Source: Larkinella rosea
GTDB taxonomy: Bacteria; Bacteroidota; Bacteroidia; Cytophagales; Spirosomataceae
Assembly: GCF_003858635.1 (NCBI RefSeq)
Contig: NZ_RQJO01000015.1
Coordinates: 434,001 to 498,000, forward strand
Direction: 5' to 3'
Length of the DNA stretch: 64,000 bases
Under the pieces are notes generated by a model. It saw only the letters and a program-made list of their open reading frames with translations, was not told the origin of the DNA and made no database searches. This document shows, piece by piece, positions 35,025-44,128 of the stretch. A program made the position numbers and the translations under genes. How positions within the stretch are numbered: position 1 is the stretch's first letter; every line of letters begins with the position of its first letter.

Positions 35025-36071
35025 TTAGTGCCGTTTTAGCCACTCGAAATAATCTTTTGCCACCGCTGTCCCATTATACACTTTGTTAACCACCTTACCT
35101 TCAGGGCTATAAATTAGTTTATGGAATGTGTGATCGTGGTTGGGATAGACCTTCAGCGTAAGATTGGTCTTGCCGCGACGCGCAAATTCCATCGGTAAAA
35201 TATCGTTGGACGTAGAACCGATATCGGCAGTACCATAAGCGATACAAATCGGAATAGTCAATGCCAGCAAAAAGTCTTTGTTGTGCCCGTGAGAGAACGA
35301 ATACGTCGTCCGGTTTGGATCGCCGAGCGTTGCGGTTGCATTCAATGAATCCTGGCAAATAGCTGCCCACTGCTGTTGCCAAGCCTCAACGCTGCGCTGG
35401 GCTTCTTCCTGGGTAGATTCGCCCGTGTATCCTTTCATTCGTTCCTGACGTATGATGGATTGCTGGCGGCCCTCCAGACCACCCGAAAAAGCAATTAAAT
35501 GAGTTACCTTTCTGTTCGTAAAAGCGGTTTTAATCGCTACATGATACCCTTCCGAACCGCCCGTTAAAACAACGCGTTTTGGATCAGCCCAGGGCTGGCT
35601 GAGGACAAACTGCAGAACGGCATTGGTCTGATCAACGTAATAATCAAGGTAGTTACTTGACTGATAAACAGGTGGATACATCGTTGACTTTGGGGTACTT
35701 CGGGAGCTGAACAATGTATCCAGGTAGGAATCCTTGACAACCAACGGCAAACCGGGTTTGGCAATCATGATGCTATAGTATTCTGCTCCATGGTCGTAAC
35801 AGATTGTGGGCAGTTCCGTTAAGGCTGGTCGGTTAGTCTTGGGATTGATCGTAAACAACGGAATCGGCAAGGAACCTTGTCGAAATAGAAAAATGGGTTT
35901 CTTTTTGCTCAGTTCTCCTCTTTTAGCGACCACGGCGAACGTGATGGAATCACCCTTGGATGGAATGGTGAAAACCGTGCAATCGCCAACGTCCTGCTGG
36001 CGGTGCTGACAAAAAGCCGGACGGAGAAGCGCGGTACTGAATAAAAGGGCGAGAAGGTATTTCACGGCCAA
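35025..36071 (-). CDS. Secreted alpha/beta-hydrolase-like protein
   Basis: Product of 348 residues with a signal peptide (MAVKYLLALLFSTALLRPAFC). The core looks like a serine hydrolase: VVLTGGSEGYHVAIK at about residue 170 is a nucleophile elbow (GGSEG), TIPICIAYGTADIGSTSND (about 274) supplies the late Asp region, and YPNHDHTFHKL (about 307) the catalytic His. The exact family is not recognised; it resembles dienelactone hydrolase/prolyl-oligopeptidase-like esterases. It stands alone between the GntR gene and SusCD 3, with its own promoter at 36092-36123. It is probably periplasmic or, if lipidated at the Cys near residue 21, membrane-attached. Confidence 0.75.
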   Translation of the reverse strand: MAVKYLLALLFSTALLRPAFCQHRQQDVGDCTVFTIPSKGDSITFAVVAKRGELSKKKPIFLFRQGSLPIPLFTINPKTNRPALTELPTICYDHGAEYYSIMIAKPGLPLVVKDSYLDTLFSSRSTPKSTMYPPVYQSSNYLDYYVDQTNAVLQFVLSQPWADPKRVVLTGGSEGYHVAIKTAFTNRKVTHLIAFSGGLEGRQQSIIRQERMKGYTGESTQEEAQRSVEAWQQQWAAICQDSLNATATLGDPNRTTYSFSHGHNKDFLLALTIPICIAYGTADIGSTSNDILPMEFARRGKTNLTLKVYPNHDHTFHKLIYSPEGKVVNKVYNGTAVAKDYFEWLKRH

Positions 36072-36091
36072 AGTCGGTTGTGGTACGTTGT

Positions 36092-36123
36092 TAAAGATAG
36101 ATGGCGTTGTCCGCTCCGTCCAA
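36092..36123 (-). promoter_or_regulatory. Probable promoter of the secreted hydrolase gene
   Basis: On the minus strand TTG (36121-36123), 21 bp, TATCTTTA (36092-36099) matches the Bacteroidota consensus except for the last base. The start codon lies 21 bp downstream of the -7 element. Confidence 0.45.
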
Positions 36124-36146
36124 GTTAAGATTTGTTAAACAACGAA

Positions 36147-36170
36147 CCCCGCCGGATGGCTCCGGCGGGG
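36147..36170 (-). terminator. GC-rich hairpin after SusD 3
   Basis: CCCCGCCGGA and TCCGGCGGGG form a perfect 10-bp stem with a 4-base loop. On the minus strand it is followed by TTCGTTGTTT, moderately U-rich. It lies 34 bp after the SusD 3 stop and probably ends the SusCD 3 transcript. Confidence 0.7.
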
Positions 36171-36203
36171 TGAACGTTCGATTTAGATTAGGCAGGAAAA
36201 AGA

Positions 36204-37721
36204 TCAAAAACCGGGATTCTGCACCAGGTTGCGGTTGTTATTGATTTCGCGCAACGGAATCGGTAGCAGCAACTGATTGGCTGTAAATGTTTTACCATAA
36301 ACCGTCTTGTGACCGACAAAATCGTCCCATTGCTTGGTAATGTCGTTGCGCACTTTCCGCGTCCGGATCATGTCGAACCACATCTTGTCTTCGTAAGCCA
36401 GTTCAAAATACCGTTCCGCCCAAACCGCCTGCTCAAATTCGTCGACGTTGGTGGTGGTTACCGGAGCCAGTTTGGCCCGCGCCCGAATGTCGTTGAGTGC
36501 TTTGGCGGCCTGCGCATTCGGTTTACCCTCTGCCCGGTTCGACGCTTCGGCATACATCAGCATCACGTCTGCCAACCGGTAGATCGTGAAGTTGATATTG
36601 GCTTTGGCGTCGTTGTCAACGGCCTGCACATCAAAATATTTGTAGATGTAATAACCGCCCAGATCCAGCCGCTCCCGGCGCGGGTCGCCCAGCGGATAAT
36701 CCGACGGGTGGCCTTTGTAGAACGTATAGTAGAACTGCTTTTCCTGCGTGCGTTTGTCCCCTTTTTCGTAGCTCTCCACAAACTCCTTGCGCGGAATCAG
36801 ACCACCGTATTCGTCTGAATACGAAGCAATACCGCGCAGCGTGGGCAAAATAACCGGCGTCATCCCGTTGTTCCGAATGTCCTTTTCGTGTTGCACCTGC
36901 AAAATGAATTCCTTCGTGTTGCGGTTAGCGGGATTGATCATGTCCGTATATTCCGGGAACAGCGTGTACGTGCCGTTGTCGAGGAGTTCTTTCGAACGCT
37001 TGGCCGATTCGGTATACGCCGGGACACCCGCTTTTACCGGAAAACCGGCATAGGTCAAATACACGTCCGCCAGAATCGACTTAATCGCCCCCATCGAAAT
37101 CCGCCCCCCCGCATCACGCCAGGGCAAAGTCGATTTCTCGGCTTCCAGCAGGTCGGGAATGATGATTTCGTCGTAGATTTCCTTCACCGGCGACCGTTTG
37201 GTGGCCACCTGCCCCAGTTCCGTCACCAACGTCGTCAATTTCGGAACGTCGCCAAACATCCGCACCAACTGGAAATAATAAAGCGCCCGCATGGTTTTTA
37301 CCTCGGCAATCATATTGGTTTTGGTCGCTGCGGGCAAGGTCGCGATTTCGCCAATTTTCTGAATCGCGAGGTTGGCGCGGGCAATGCCCGAGAACATGCC
37401 CGACCACCAGTTGTCGATGTAAAACGCGTTGGAGGTGTATTCCAGGTTGTAAAACTTGAAGGCTTCGGTCTGCGAATTGCCGTCGGCTTTCCCCGTCATG
37501 TATTCGAGCAGCGACGCATTGTTGCCGCCCCAGCCACCACCGCCGTTGTTCCAGGTGGTGATGTTCGAGTAAGCGCCGTCCGCAAAGGCGCGGGCAATTT
37601 CCGGGCTGGAAACCGACGAACCGGTCGTCAGGGAGCCGGTTGGATGTTCTTTCAGGAAATCCTCGCAGGAAGCCAGCGTTAAACCGGCGGCCAGTATGGG
37701 TAAAATAAGGTGTTTTTTCAT
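36204..37721 (-). CDS. SusD/RagB-like lipoprotein of the sigma/FecR-controlled system
   Basis: Outer-membrane ligand-binding lipoprotein of 505 residues. From the ATG at 37721 the signal peptide MKKHLILPILAAGLTLASC ends with the lipobox cysteine at residue 19. Family blocks include ALYYFQLVRMFGDVPKLT (about 128), QAAKALNDIRARAKL (about 408), WAERYFELAYEDKMWFDMIR (about 432) and LLPIPLREINNN near the end. It is the second gene after the STN-type SusC, separated by 70 bp that hold an inverted repeat. Confidence 0.93.
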   Translation of the reverse strand: MKKHLILPILAAGLTLASCEDFLKEHPTGSLTTGSSVSSPEIARAFADGAYSNITTWNNGGGGWGGNNASLLEYMTGKADGNSQTEAFKFYNLEYTSNAFYIDNWWSGMFSGIARANLAIQKIGEIATLPAATKTNMIAEVKTMRALYYFQLVRMFGDVPKLTTLVTELGQVATKRSPVKEIYDEIIIPDLLEAEKSTLPWRDAGGRISMGAIKSILADVYLTYAGFPVKAGVPAYTESAKRSKELLDNGTYTLFPEYTDMINPANRNTKEFILQVQHEKDIRNNGMTPVILPTLRGIASYSDEYGGLIPRKEFVESYEKGDKRTQEKQFYYTFYKGHPSDYPLGDPRRERLDLGGYYIYKYFDVQAVDNDAKANINFTIYRLADVMLMYAEASNRAEGKPNAQAAKALNDIRARAKLAPVTTTNVDEFEQAVWAERYFELAYEDKMWFDMIRTRKVRNDITKQWDDFVGHKTVYGKTFTANQLLLPIPLREINNNRNLVQNPGF

Positions 37722-37744
37722 GATCAAAGTTTATAGTTCTCGGC

Positions 37745-37788
37745 TTACGGTTTTCGGTTTACTGTAAACTGAAAACCGTGAACCGTAA
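37745..37788. repeat. Inverted repeat between SusC 3 and SusD 3
   Basis: TTACGGTTTTCGGTTTAC (37745-37762) faces a complementary sequence that reads GTAAACTGAAAACCG and then ends in ACCGTAA, with a 7-base bulge and one mismatch. It could lower expression of the distal gene or protect the mRNA end. The arms resemble those of the repeat at 49316-49402. Confidence 0.6.
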
Positions 37789-37791
37789 ACG

Positions 37792-40700
37792 TTAGAATGT
37801 CACATTCAAACCCAGGCTAAACGTACGCGGGCGCGGGTACTGGAAAAATTCCATGTTGGCCACCAGCTGTCCGCCAAAACCGGTCAGCGCTTCGGGGTCG
37901 TAGCCCGAGTAGTTGTCGCTCAGGAAGAAATTCTGCGCGCTGGCGTATACCCGTAACCGCTGGAAATTCACTTTGCCGAATTTGGTCGGTAGCGAGTAGC
38001 CTAAAACCGCATTCTGTCCGCGAATGAACGAGCCATCTTCCATCCACCAGTCGTCCATGTGCGTCGAATAACCGGCGTTGTACTGGCGAATCTCGGCAAT
38101 CATACTGTTCTGGTTTTCAGGCGTCCACGCACCTAAAACCGTCCGGGAGCTACTGGCGATGGCCTGCCGGTCTTCCACCGAGTGCTTTGTGGCATTTACG
38201 GTATTGACGCCCATCACAAACCGGATGTCGAACGACAGATCGAACTTGCCAAACTGGAACGAGTTGCCAATATTCATCGTCCATTTCGGATACGACCGGC
38301 CAATAATGCCCTCGTCCTGTGCGTCGATTTTGCCGTCGTTGTTCAAATCCGCCCATTTCAAATCACCCGGCCGCTTGTTGTATTTGGCCGCCAGATCGGC
38401 TTCGCTCGTCCCGAAAACACCCAGTCGTTTGTAACCCCAGATCGTACCGATCGGATAACCGATGCGCAGGATATTGGTGTTACCCAGGAAATTCGGGCCG
38501 GGGAAAATGTCGTCGCCGTTCGCACCCAGCTTCAGGATTTTGTTCTTGTTGGTCGAAAACGCAATGTTCGTCGACCAGTTGAACTTGCTGGTACTGATGT
38601 TGCGCGTATTAATGCCCAGTTCAAACCCTTTGTTTTCGACCGAACCGATGTTTTGCGTCACGGTGCTCAAACCGGTCGACCACGGAATGGGCGCGTTCAG
38701 CAGCAGGTCTTTCGTGATCTTGTGGTAATAGTCCAGCGTCAGATCGACCCGGTTATTGAACAGACCGATGTCAGCACCAATGTCCAGCTGATTGGTAAAC
38801 TCCCAGCGCAAATCCGGGTTCCCGAACGAACTCCGCCAGATTCCGGTCGAGCGCGCACCGCCCAGCAGAATGGTTCCTGTGCCGAGGAACTGCTGCGACG
38901 CGTACTGCCCGATTTCCTGGTTACCGGTTTTTCCGTAACTGGCGCGGATTTTCAGGTTCGACAGCCAGGTGGCCGATTTCAGAAATTCCTCCTGCGAAAC
39001 GTTCCAGGCCACGGCCGCCGACGGGAAAAAGGCGTATTTGTTGTTGACCCCGAACTTGGACGAACCATCGTAACGACCCGTGAAGGTCACCAGGTATTTG
39101 TCTTTAAAGTTGTAGTTTAACCGACCGAAATACGAGTTCAGCGACCATTCGCCATCGCCCGACGACGGCGTTTGCAAACTCGTTCCAACGCCAAGGTTGT
39201 GATACCCCCAGAAATCGTCGATGAAGTTCTGCGACGAAGCCGTGTAGTTTTCGTAGTGCCGTTCCTGCCACGACAAACCCGCCAGCGCCGTTACCGTGTG
39301 GTCGCCGTAGGTTTTGTTCCAGTTCAGGTAATTCTCAAACTGCCAGTAGGTTTCCTGGTTCGAGTTGATTTCGGCCACCCCTTTCTGGTCCGCCGACAGC
39401 GCGTTCAGATCACGGCCGGAGTAGAAATTGCGTTTGTAAAACAGCAGGTCATATCCCAGACTGGAACGCAGCGTCAGATTCGGCGCGAAATTGATCAACG
39501 AATACACCTGCCCCAACACCTGCGTGTTGTAGTTAAACCGCTGGCGTTGGAGCGTAATCCGAACCGGGTTTTCGCCCCCTTCCATGCCGGGCCAGTCTTT
39601 GTTGCGGCCCCAGCTTCCGTCGGGGTAATTGATCGGCAAAATGGGAATGGCTTCCATCACCATTCGCGGCACGTTCAAACCGCCGGATGCGTCGTCGGCT
39701 TCTTTCTGGCTCGATTTGTTCAGGAAAATACTGCCGCCAAACTTCAGCCATTTGTTCACCTGGTTGTCCAGCGTAAACTTGGCCGAATAGCGTTTATACC
39801 ACGAATTGATCATCAAACCGCCCTGATCGGTGTAGCCCAGCGAAATGCTGTACGACGTTTTATCGGTGCCGCCCCGAACGCCCAGCTCATGGTTTTGCGA
39901 ACCCGTCGGTTTATACACTTCGCGTTCCCAGTCGGTGTTATAGAGCGGTTTTCCGTTGGAATCGAACAGATTCGGGAAGCTTTTCGGATCGTTGCGCACG
40001 AATTTGCCGCTGGCAAAACCGGCCGGATCGTACTTGGCCGCGTTATCGAACGCTTTGTTGTAGACGTACATGAATTCGTCGGCGCTCAACGTACCCAGAT
40101 ACCGGGCGGGCGTAATCAACGACGCCCAGGTGTCGTAGGAAACCTGCGTGGCCCCCGATTTTCCGCGTTTGGTCGAAATGATAATCACGCCGTTGGCACC
40201 GCGCGCGCCATAAATGGCCGTCGCCGATGCGTCTTTCAATACTTCCAGCGATTCGATATCGTTGGGATTCAGCAGGTTGGCATTTGTTACCCCAATGATT
40301 CCATCGACTACATACAGCGGTTCGAGACTCGAGTTGATGGAGCCAACCCCCCGAATCCGAACGCGGGGTTGATACCCCGGCGCGGAGGAATTCACCATAA
40401 CATCGACGCCCGGAATCCGGCCCTGAAGCGACTGCGCCACGTTATTGGCCTGCCGATCCAGCAGTTTATCGCCTTTAATAGCCGCTACCGAACCAGTCAG
40501 GTCACTTTTCCGAACCGTTCCGTAGCCGATCACCACCACTTCGTCGAGGTTGCGGTTATCGATCGCCATGCTCACGGTCATAGTGCTCTGGTTTCCAACG
40601 GCCACTTCCTGTTTGAGGTAACCAATCGAACTGAATACCAGCGTGGCATTACCGTCCGTAACGTCCAGTTGAAAGGCGCCGTTCGCATCGGTATTCGTGC

Positions 40701-41235
40701 CCCGGCTGGTGCCTTTTTCCACCACGTTAACGCCCGGCAGCGGATTCCCGGCGGCTTCTTTCACCACCCCTTTTACCGTAAAAACGACAGCCTGCGCTGG
40801 CTTCACTTCGGCGGTGTTTTCGACGGGTGTCGTTGGCGCGGTTTCGGTTGCCGATGTTTCTTTTTTCGACAATACAATCTGGTTATCAACCAGTTCATAC
40901 GAAATATTGAGTGGCATCAGCAGTTTATCCAGCACATCGGCCAACCGACCACCCTGGGTGTGGAAACTGACCCGCTGTTCCTGAATAATCCGGCTGCTGT
41001 ACACAAACTTGATGTGCGTCTTTCGTTCGATTTGCAGCAGGGCATCCCGCAGCGTCACGTTTTCAACTTTCAAAACTACTTTTCGGCTGAGTTCATCCTG
41101 GCCCGGCCTATCCAGGCCGGGCCGGTTTCCGGCAAACGACGCGGATGATAAAACAACCACCAAAAACAGGTGGACAAGCGTCTGCCGGAAGGAAAATGCC
41201 ATGCCGCCTGGTGGAGCGTAAAATTGATTGCTCAT
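37792..41235 (-). CDS. SusC-like TonB-dependent transporter with STN signalling domain
   Basis: Outer-membrane importer of 1147 residues. A signal peptide (best from the internal Met at 41202, MAFSFRQTLVHLFLVVVLSS) precedes an STN domain at about 50-125 (ALLQIERKTHIKFVYSSRII, LADVLDKLLMPLNISYELVD), which contacts the FecR anti-sigma factor. A carboxypeptidase-regulatory domain (about 150-235), the TonB-box region VVVIGYGTVRKSDLTGS, plug (PLYVVDG, TAIYGARGANGVIIISTKRG) and barrel ending FSLGLNVTF follow. Import would trigger the sigma factor encoded upstream. It lies about 50 bp after fecR. Confidence 0.95.
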   Translation of the reverse strand: MSNQFYAPPGGMAFSFRQTLVHLFLVVVLSSASFAGNRPGLDRPGQDELSRKVVLKVENVTLRDALLQIERKTHIKFVYSSRIIQEQRVSFHTQGGRLADVLDKLLMPLNISYELVDNQIVLSKKETSATETAPTTPVENTAEVKPAQAVVFTVKGVVKEAAGNPLPGVNVVEKGTSRGTNTDANGAFQLDVTDGNATLVFSSIGYLKQEVAVGNQSTMTVSMAIDNRNLDEVVVIGYGTVRKSDLTGSVAAIKGDKLLDRQANNVAQSLQGRIPGVDVMVNSSAPGYQPRVRIRGVGSINSSLEPLYVVDGIIGVTNANLLNPNDIESLEVLKDASATAIYGARGANGVIIISTKRGKSGATQVSYDTWASLITPARYLGTLSADEFMYVYNKAFDNAAKYDPAGFASGKFVRNDPKSFPNLFDSNGKPLYNTDWEREVYKPTGSQNHELGVRGGTDKTSYSISLGYTDQGGLMINSWYKRYSAKFTLDNQVNKWLKFGGSIFLNKSSQKEADDASGGLNVPRMVMEAIPILPINYPDGSWGRNKDWPGMEGGENPVRITLQRQRFNYNTQVLGQVYSLINFAPNLTLRSSLGYDLLFYKRNFYSGRDLNALSADQKGVAEINSNQETYWQFENYLNWNKTYGDHTVTALAGLSWQERHYENYTASSQNFIDDFWGYHNLGVGTSLQTPSSGDGEWSLNSYFGRLNYNFKDKYLVTFTGRYDGSSKFGVNNKYAFFPSAAVAWNVSQEEFLKSATWLSNLKIRASYGKTGNQEIGQYASQQFLGTGTILLGGARSTGIWRSSFGNPDLRWEFTNQLDIGADIGLFNNRVDLTLDYYHKITKDLLLNAPIPWSTGLSTVTQNIGSVENKGFELGINTRNISTSKFNWSTNIAFSTNKNKILKLGANGDDIFPGPNFLGNTNILRIGYPIGTIWGYKRLGVFGTSEADLAAKYNKRPGDLKWADLNNDGKIDAQDEGIIGRSYPKWTMNIGNSFQFGKFDLSFDIRFVMGVNTVNATKHSVEDRQAIASSSRTVLGAWTPENQNSMIAEIRQYNAGYSTHMDDWWMEDGSFIRGQNAVLGYSLPTKFGKVNFQRLRVYASAQNFFLSDNYSGYDPEALTGFGGQLVANMEFFQYPRPRTFSLGLNVTF

Positions 41236-41286
41236 AGCAGTATAGTGAAACAGGTTTAAAAGTGGATAGATAAAAAAAGCGCGTAA

Positions 41287-42294
41287 TTAAGGGCAACCCA
41301 GGCCATCGAGTTCGATGTTCTGGCCATCAAGTGTATACGACGCGTCGGTCGTTTTACAGAGTAAATTCAGGATAACGGGCAAGCGCATGTTTGTAAAATC
41401 GGCTCGCAGTTTGCAATTCTGGAGCGCCGGATTCCGAAATTGAATCCGGACGCCGAACGTTTCTTCCAGCGCATCGGCTACCTGCCGGAGCGACGCCCAT
41501 TCGAAGGCAATCGTGGCCGGTTCCCACGGTTTGGGTTTGGCAAAACGCGGCAGTTTCGTTTTGGCGAGCGACTCGGCTTTCGGGTTAAAAACCGCCTGCT
41601 GGCGGGCCGTCAGTAAAACCGGTTGTTGGTTGGCGACACTCACGGCCACTTTTCCGGTGACAACCGATACCTCGAACCGGGCGCTGTTGCGGTAGGCGCG
41701 GACGTTGAAAGTCGTGCCCAGCACTTCGGTTTTGAGCTTCCCGGTCTGAATGACAAACGGGCGGGTCGTATCCCGGTGAACTTCAAAAAAAGCTTCCCCT
41801 TCCAGTTGCACAATCCGTTGCGAGGCCGCAAACCGCTCCGGGAAATGCAATTTCGTCGCGGGACTCAGCCAGACCACACTGCCGTCCGGCAGTTCACGCC
41901 GTAGAATCGTTCTGGTTTTATTCTCCAGCGTTCGTTCCGCCATTTTCGGGCTAACTGATACCGGTTTTTCCGTGGTTTCGATGCGTTGAAATTGCCAGAA
42001 CCCCAACGTCAGGACAAGTAAGGCTGCCGCCACACCACCGAGCGCCCAGAACCAATTTCGGCCAAACCGCAGCGGACGCACCGGATTCGGTTCGGCGTTC
42101 TCGATGCGCTGACGGATTTGTTGCAGGATTCTCCGGGAATAGGCCGATTCCTGCGTCTGGGGGTGCTTTTCGGCTAAATCCGGGCGGTTTTCAAACGAAT
42201 CGTACCAACGTTCGACCCGCTGAGCTTCGTCGGGGGAGCAACGGCCGGAGAGGTATTTTTCCAGTAATTCAGGTGAAGGGTAGTTGTCGTCCAT
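41287..42294 (-). CDS. FecR-family anti-sigma factor
   Basis: Inner-membrane sensor of 335 residues. The cytosolic N-terminal part (about 1-80, PSPELLEKYLSGRCSPDEAQ) should hold the sigma factor. One membrane helix lies at about 84-104 (FWALGGVAAALLVLTLGFWQF region). The periplasmic FecR domain follows (RRELPDGSVVWLSPATKLHF at about 133, EGEAFFEVHRDTTRPFVIQT, VLGTTFNVRAY), then a C-terminal DUF4974-type domain (FEWASLRQVADALEETFGV). It is upstream of and co-directional with the STN-SusC gene, the standard partner. Confidence 0.94.
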   Translation of the reverse strand: MDDNYPSPELLEKYLSGRCSPDEAQRVERWYDSFENRPDLAEKHPQTQESAYSRRILQQIRQRIENAEPNPVRPLRFGRNWFWALGGVAAALLVLTLGFWQFQRIETTEKPVSVSPKMAERTLENKTRTILRRELPDGSVVWLSPATKLHFPERFAASQRIVQLEGEAFFEVHRDTTRPFVIQTGKLKTEVLGTTFNVRAYRNSARFEVSVVTGKVAVSVANQQPVLLTARQQAVFNPKAESLAKTKLPRFAKPKPWEPATIAFEWASLRQVADALEETFGVRIQFRNPALQNCKLRADFTNMRLPVILNLLCKTTDASYTLDGQNIELDGLGCP

Positions 42295-42474
42295 TCTCGT
42301 CAGATTGATAGATTAAGATGGTAAAATCCAATCCATTTCCCTTAAGACGAACAAACCGCGCAAAAACCTTAGTCAGTTGCGGACAATTTTGAAAAAAAGT
42401 CAGCATTCCCGATCCATCATTGATTTGTACCACACAAGCCCGACTTTATCTTTTTCACAAACCCAATCGGCTGG

Positions 42475-42482
42475 TATCTTTG
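42475..42482 (+). promoter_or_regulatory. -7 element of the metallophosphoesterase gene
   Basis: TATCTTTG matches TAnnTTTG; the -33 position about 19 bp upstream has only a T-run rather than TTG. Transcription would start at about 42489, 16 nt before the ATG. Confidence 0.45.
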
Positions 42483-42504
42483 TCCGTACCGTTTATTCCC
42501 TTTT

Positions 42505-43275
42505 ATGTTGAAAATTGCGGTTATTAGTGACATTCATGCGAATCTCCCGGCTTTGAAAACCGTTTTAAACGACATCGAAAACCGGCGGGCTGATCAAGTG
42601 TATTGCCTGGGCGATCTGGTTGACTTTGCACCCTGGCCCAATGAAGTGATCGATCTGATTCGCCAAAACCGCATTCCGACCCTGATGGGCAACCACGACG
42701 AACGCATTGCATTCGATCTGCCGGTTGTTCCGCTGCTCAAACACGGCCCCTTCGAAACGCAGTGCCGGATGGCCGCCATCGACTTCACCCGGAATGCCAT
42801 CACCAAAGAAAATAAAGCTTTTCTGGCGACGCTGCCCCGTCACATTCAATTGACGTTCGGTTTTTCGGACCGGGATGTTCGTTTACTGCTGGTACACGCC
42901 AGTCCGCGTTCCATCGACGAATACATTTATGTGGATCACGACGGGGAAGAGGTAGCGTCGATGATGGCCGAAAAAAACGCCGATGTACTGGTGATGGGCC
43001 ATACGCACCAGTCGTACATTCGCGCTATTCCGGGGCCGACCGTGAAAACCGCTATCAATTGCGGGTCGGTGGGCCGGTCCAAAGAAGCCGATCGGCTGGC
43101 GACGTATTTGCTCATCACCGTTGCCGATTCGAAAACCGCCTTTCGCCCCGATTCCCTGCAATTCGAGTTAATTAAGGTTGATTACAAAATCGAAGAAACG
43201 ATCGGAGCCATTCGCCAAAGCCCGATTCCGGACTTCTACGCGGATTTTTTGTCAGTCGGTGAGGTCGTGAAGTAA
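42505..43275 (+). CDS. Calcineurin-like metallophosphoesterase
   Basis: Soluble 256-residue phosphoesterase of the YfcE/MPP-like kind. All metal-binding motifs are present in order: DIHAN (about 9-13), GDLVD (about 36-40), GNHDE (about 62-66), HASPRS (about 133) and GHTHQ (about 164-168). No signal peptide. The substrate may be a phosphodiester or phosphoprotein. It is transcribed against its neighbours, splitting an ECF sigma gene from its fecR partner, with its own promoter; it is probably unrelated to that system, though an inserted position is unusual. Confidence 0.9.
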   Translation: MLKIAVISDIHANLPALKTVLNDIENRRADQVYCLGDLVDFAPWPNEVIDLIRQNRIPTLMGNHDERIAFDLPVVPLLKHGPFETQCRMAAIDFTRNAITKENKAFLATLPRHIQLTFGFSDRDVRLLLVHASPRSIDEYIYVDHDGEEVASMMAEKNADVLVMGHTHQSYIRAIPGPTVKTAINCGSVGRSKEADRLATYLLITVADSKTAFRPDSLQFELIKVDYKIEETIGAIRQSPIPDFYADFLSVGEVVK

Positions 43276-43309
43276 AAGCGAAATATCCCCCAAATGGAGA
43301 ACCGGCGGA

Positions 43310-43900
43310 TTAAAAAACGAAGTTGAACAACGCGACAGCCACCGCCGAATAGTCTTTCAGCACGTGCCGCAGCGTTTGATGCGCTTTCAGTAAATGGCTT
43401 TCAACGGTTTTGGGGGCAATCTGAAGCTGATCGGCAATGTCGGCCACCGACCGGCCCTGCTGGTGGAGCGCGTAAACCTGACGGCATTTGTCCGGCAGTT
43501 GACCGATCGTCGATTCGTAAGCTTGCTGTAAATCAGCGTATAAGATATGTTGTTCGGTGGCGTTGACAATCTGGCGATCCGGCTGAGCCAGCATCTCGGC
43601 GGCAAAACCGTCCTGCCGGGCCCGCGCCCGAAACCAGTCGATCACCGAATTCCGAAGCAGCGTCTGGAGGTAACTTTCGGGCTGTTTCAGCTCCGGGAGC
43701 CGGTGGCGTTTCAGCCAGAGATTGACAAATAATTCCTGCACGATTTCCTCGGTCATTTCCCGATCCTGAAGCCGTTTAAAAGCCGTATTGGACAGTTTCA
43801 GAAAATACCGGTTGTAAATTTCTTCAAAGGCCAGAGGGTCGTCCTGCTGCATTCGCTGAAACAACCCAATATCCTCTTCCTGCTGGTAATATCGTTTCAT
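43310..43900 (-). CDS. ECF-type RNA polymerase sigma factor
   Basis: Sigma-70 family factor of the Bacteroidota FecI-like group, 196 residues from the ATG at 43900. Region 2 is visible at about 22-90 (DPLAFEEIYNRYFLKLSNTAF, then IVQELFVNLWLKR for -10 recognition), and region 4 at about 125-180 (LPDKCRQVYALHQQGRSVADI, then LQIAPKTVESHLLKA as the helix-turn-helix). It should activate the STN-SusC/SusD 3 genes when FecR releases it. The gene ends 35 bp from the convergent metallophosphoesterase gene and is not contiguous with fecR. Confidence 0.94.
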   Translation of the reverse strand: MKRYYQQEEDIGLFQRMQQDDPLAFEEIYNRYFLKLSNTAFKRLQDREMTEEIVQELFVNLWLKRHRLPELKQPESYLQTLLRNSVIDWFRARARQDGFAAEMLAQPDRQIVNATEQHILYADLQQAYESTIGQLPDKCRQVYALHQQGRSVADIADQLQIAPKTVESHLLKAHQTLRHVLKDYSAVAVALFNFVF

Positions 43901-44128
43901 TGTCACGTTTTTAATAGAGACTGGCGTGGTAAAAACCGGTCCTAAAATATCATTTTTTTTAGTAATCCTACTACCGTTTAAATAAGAAAATGACAGTAAT
44001 CAGACCAAAATAAAAAACCGCTTCCCCCATTTCAGGTGATTAATCGGTAGTTGATAATCCGGGCTTTATTTTTAACTTACCCATCCTGATTTCCGCCCGT
44101 TATCAATTCCTAACCTTGCCGATTCGAT

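Noticed and set aside
39172-41148. 658-codon plus-strand frame opposite SusC 3
   Set aside because: Antisense to a complete, well-conserved SusC; composition is that of a reverse-strand artefact.
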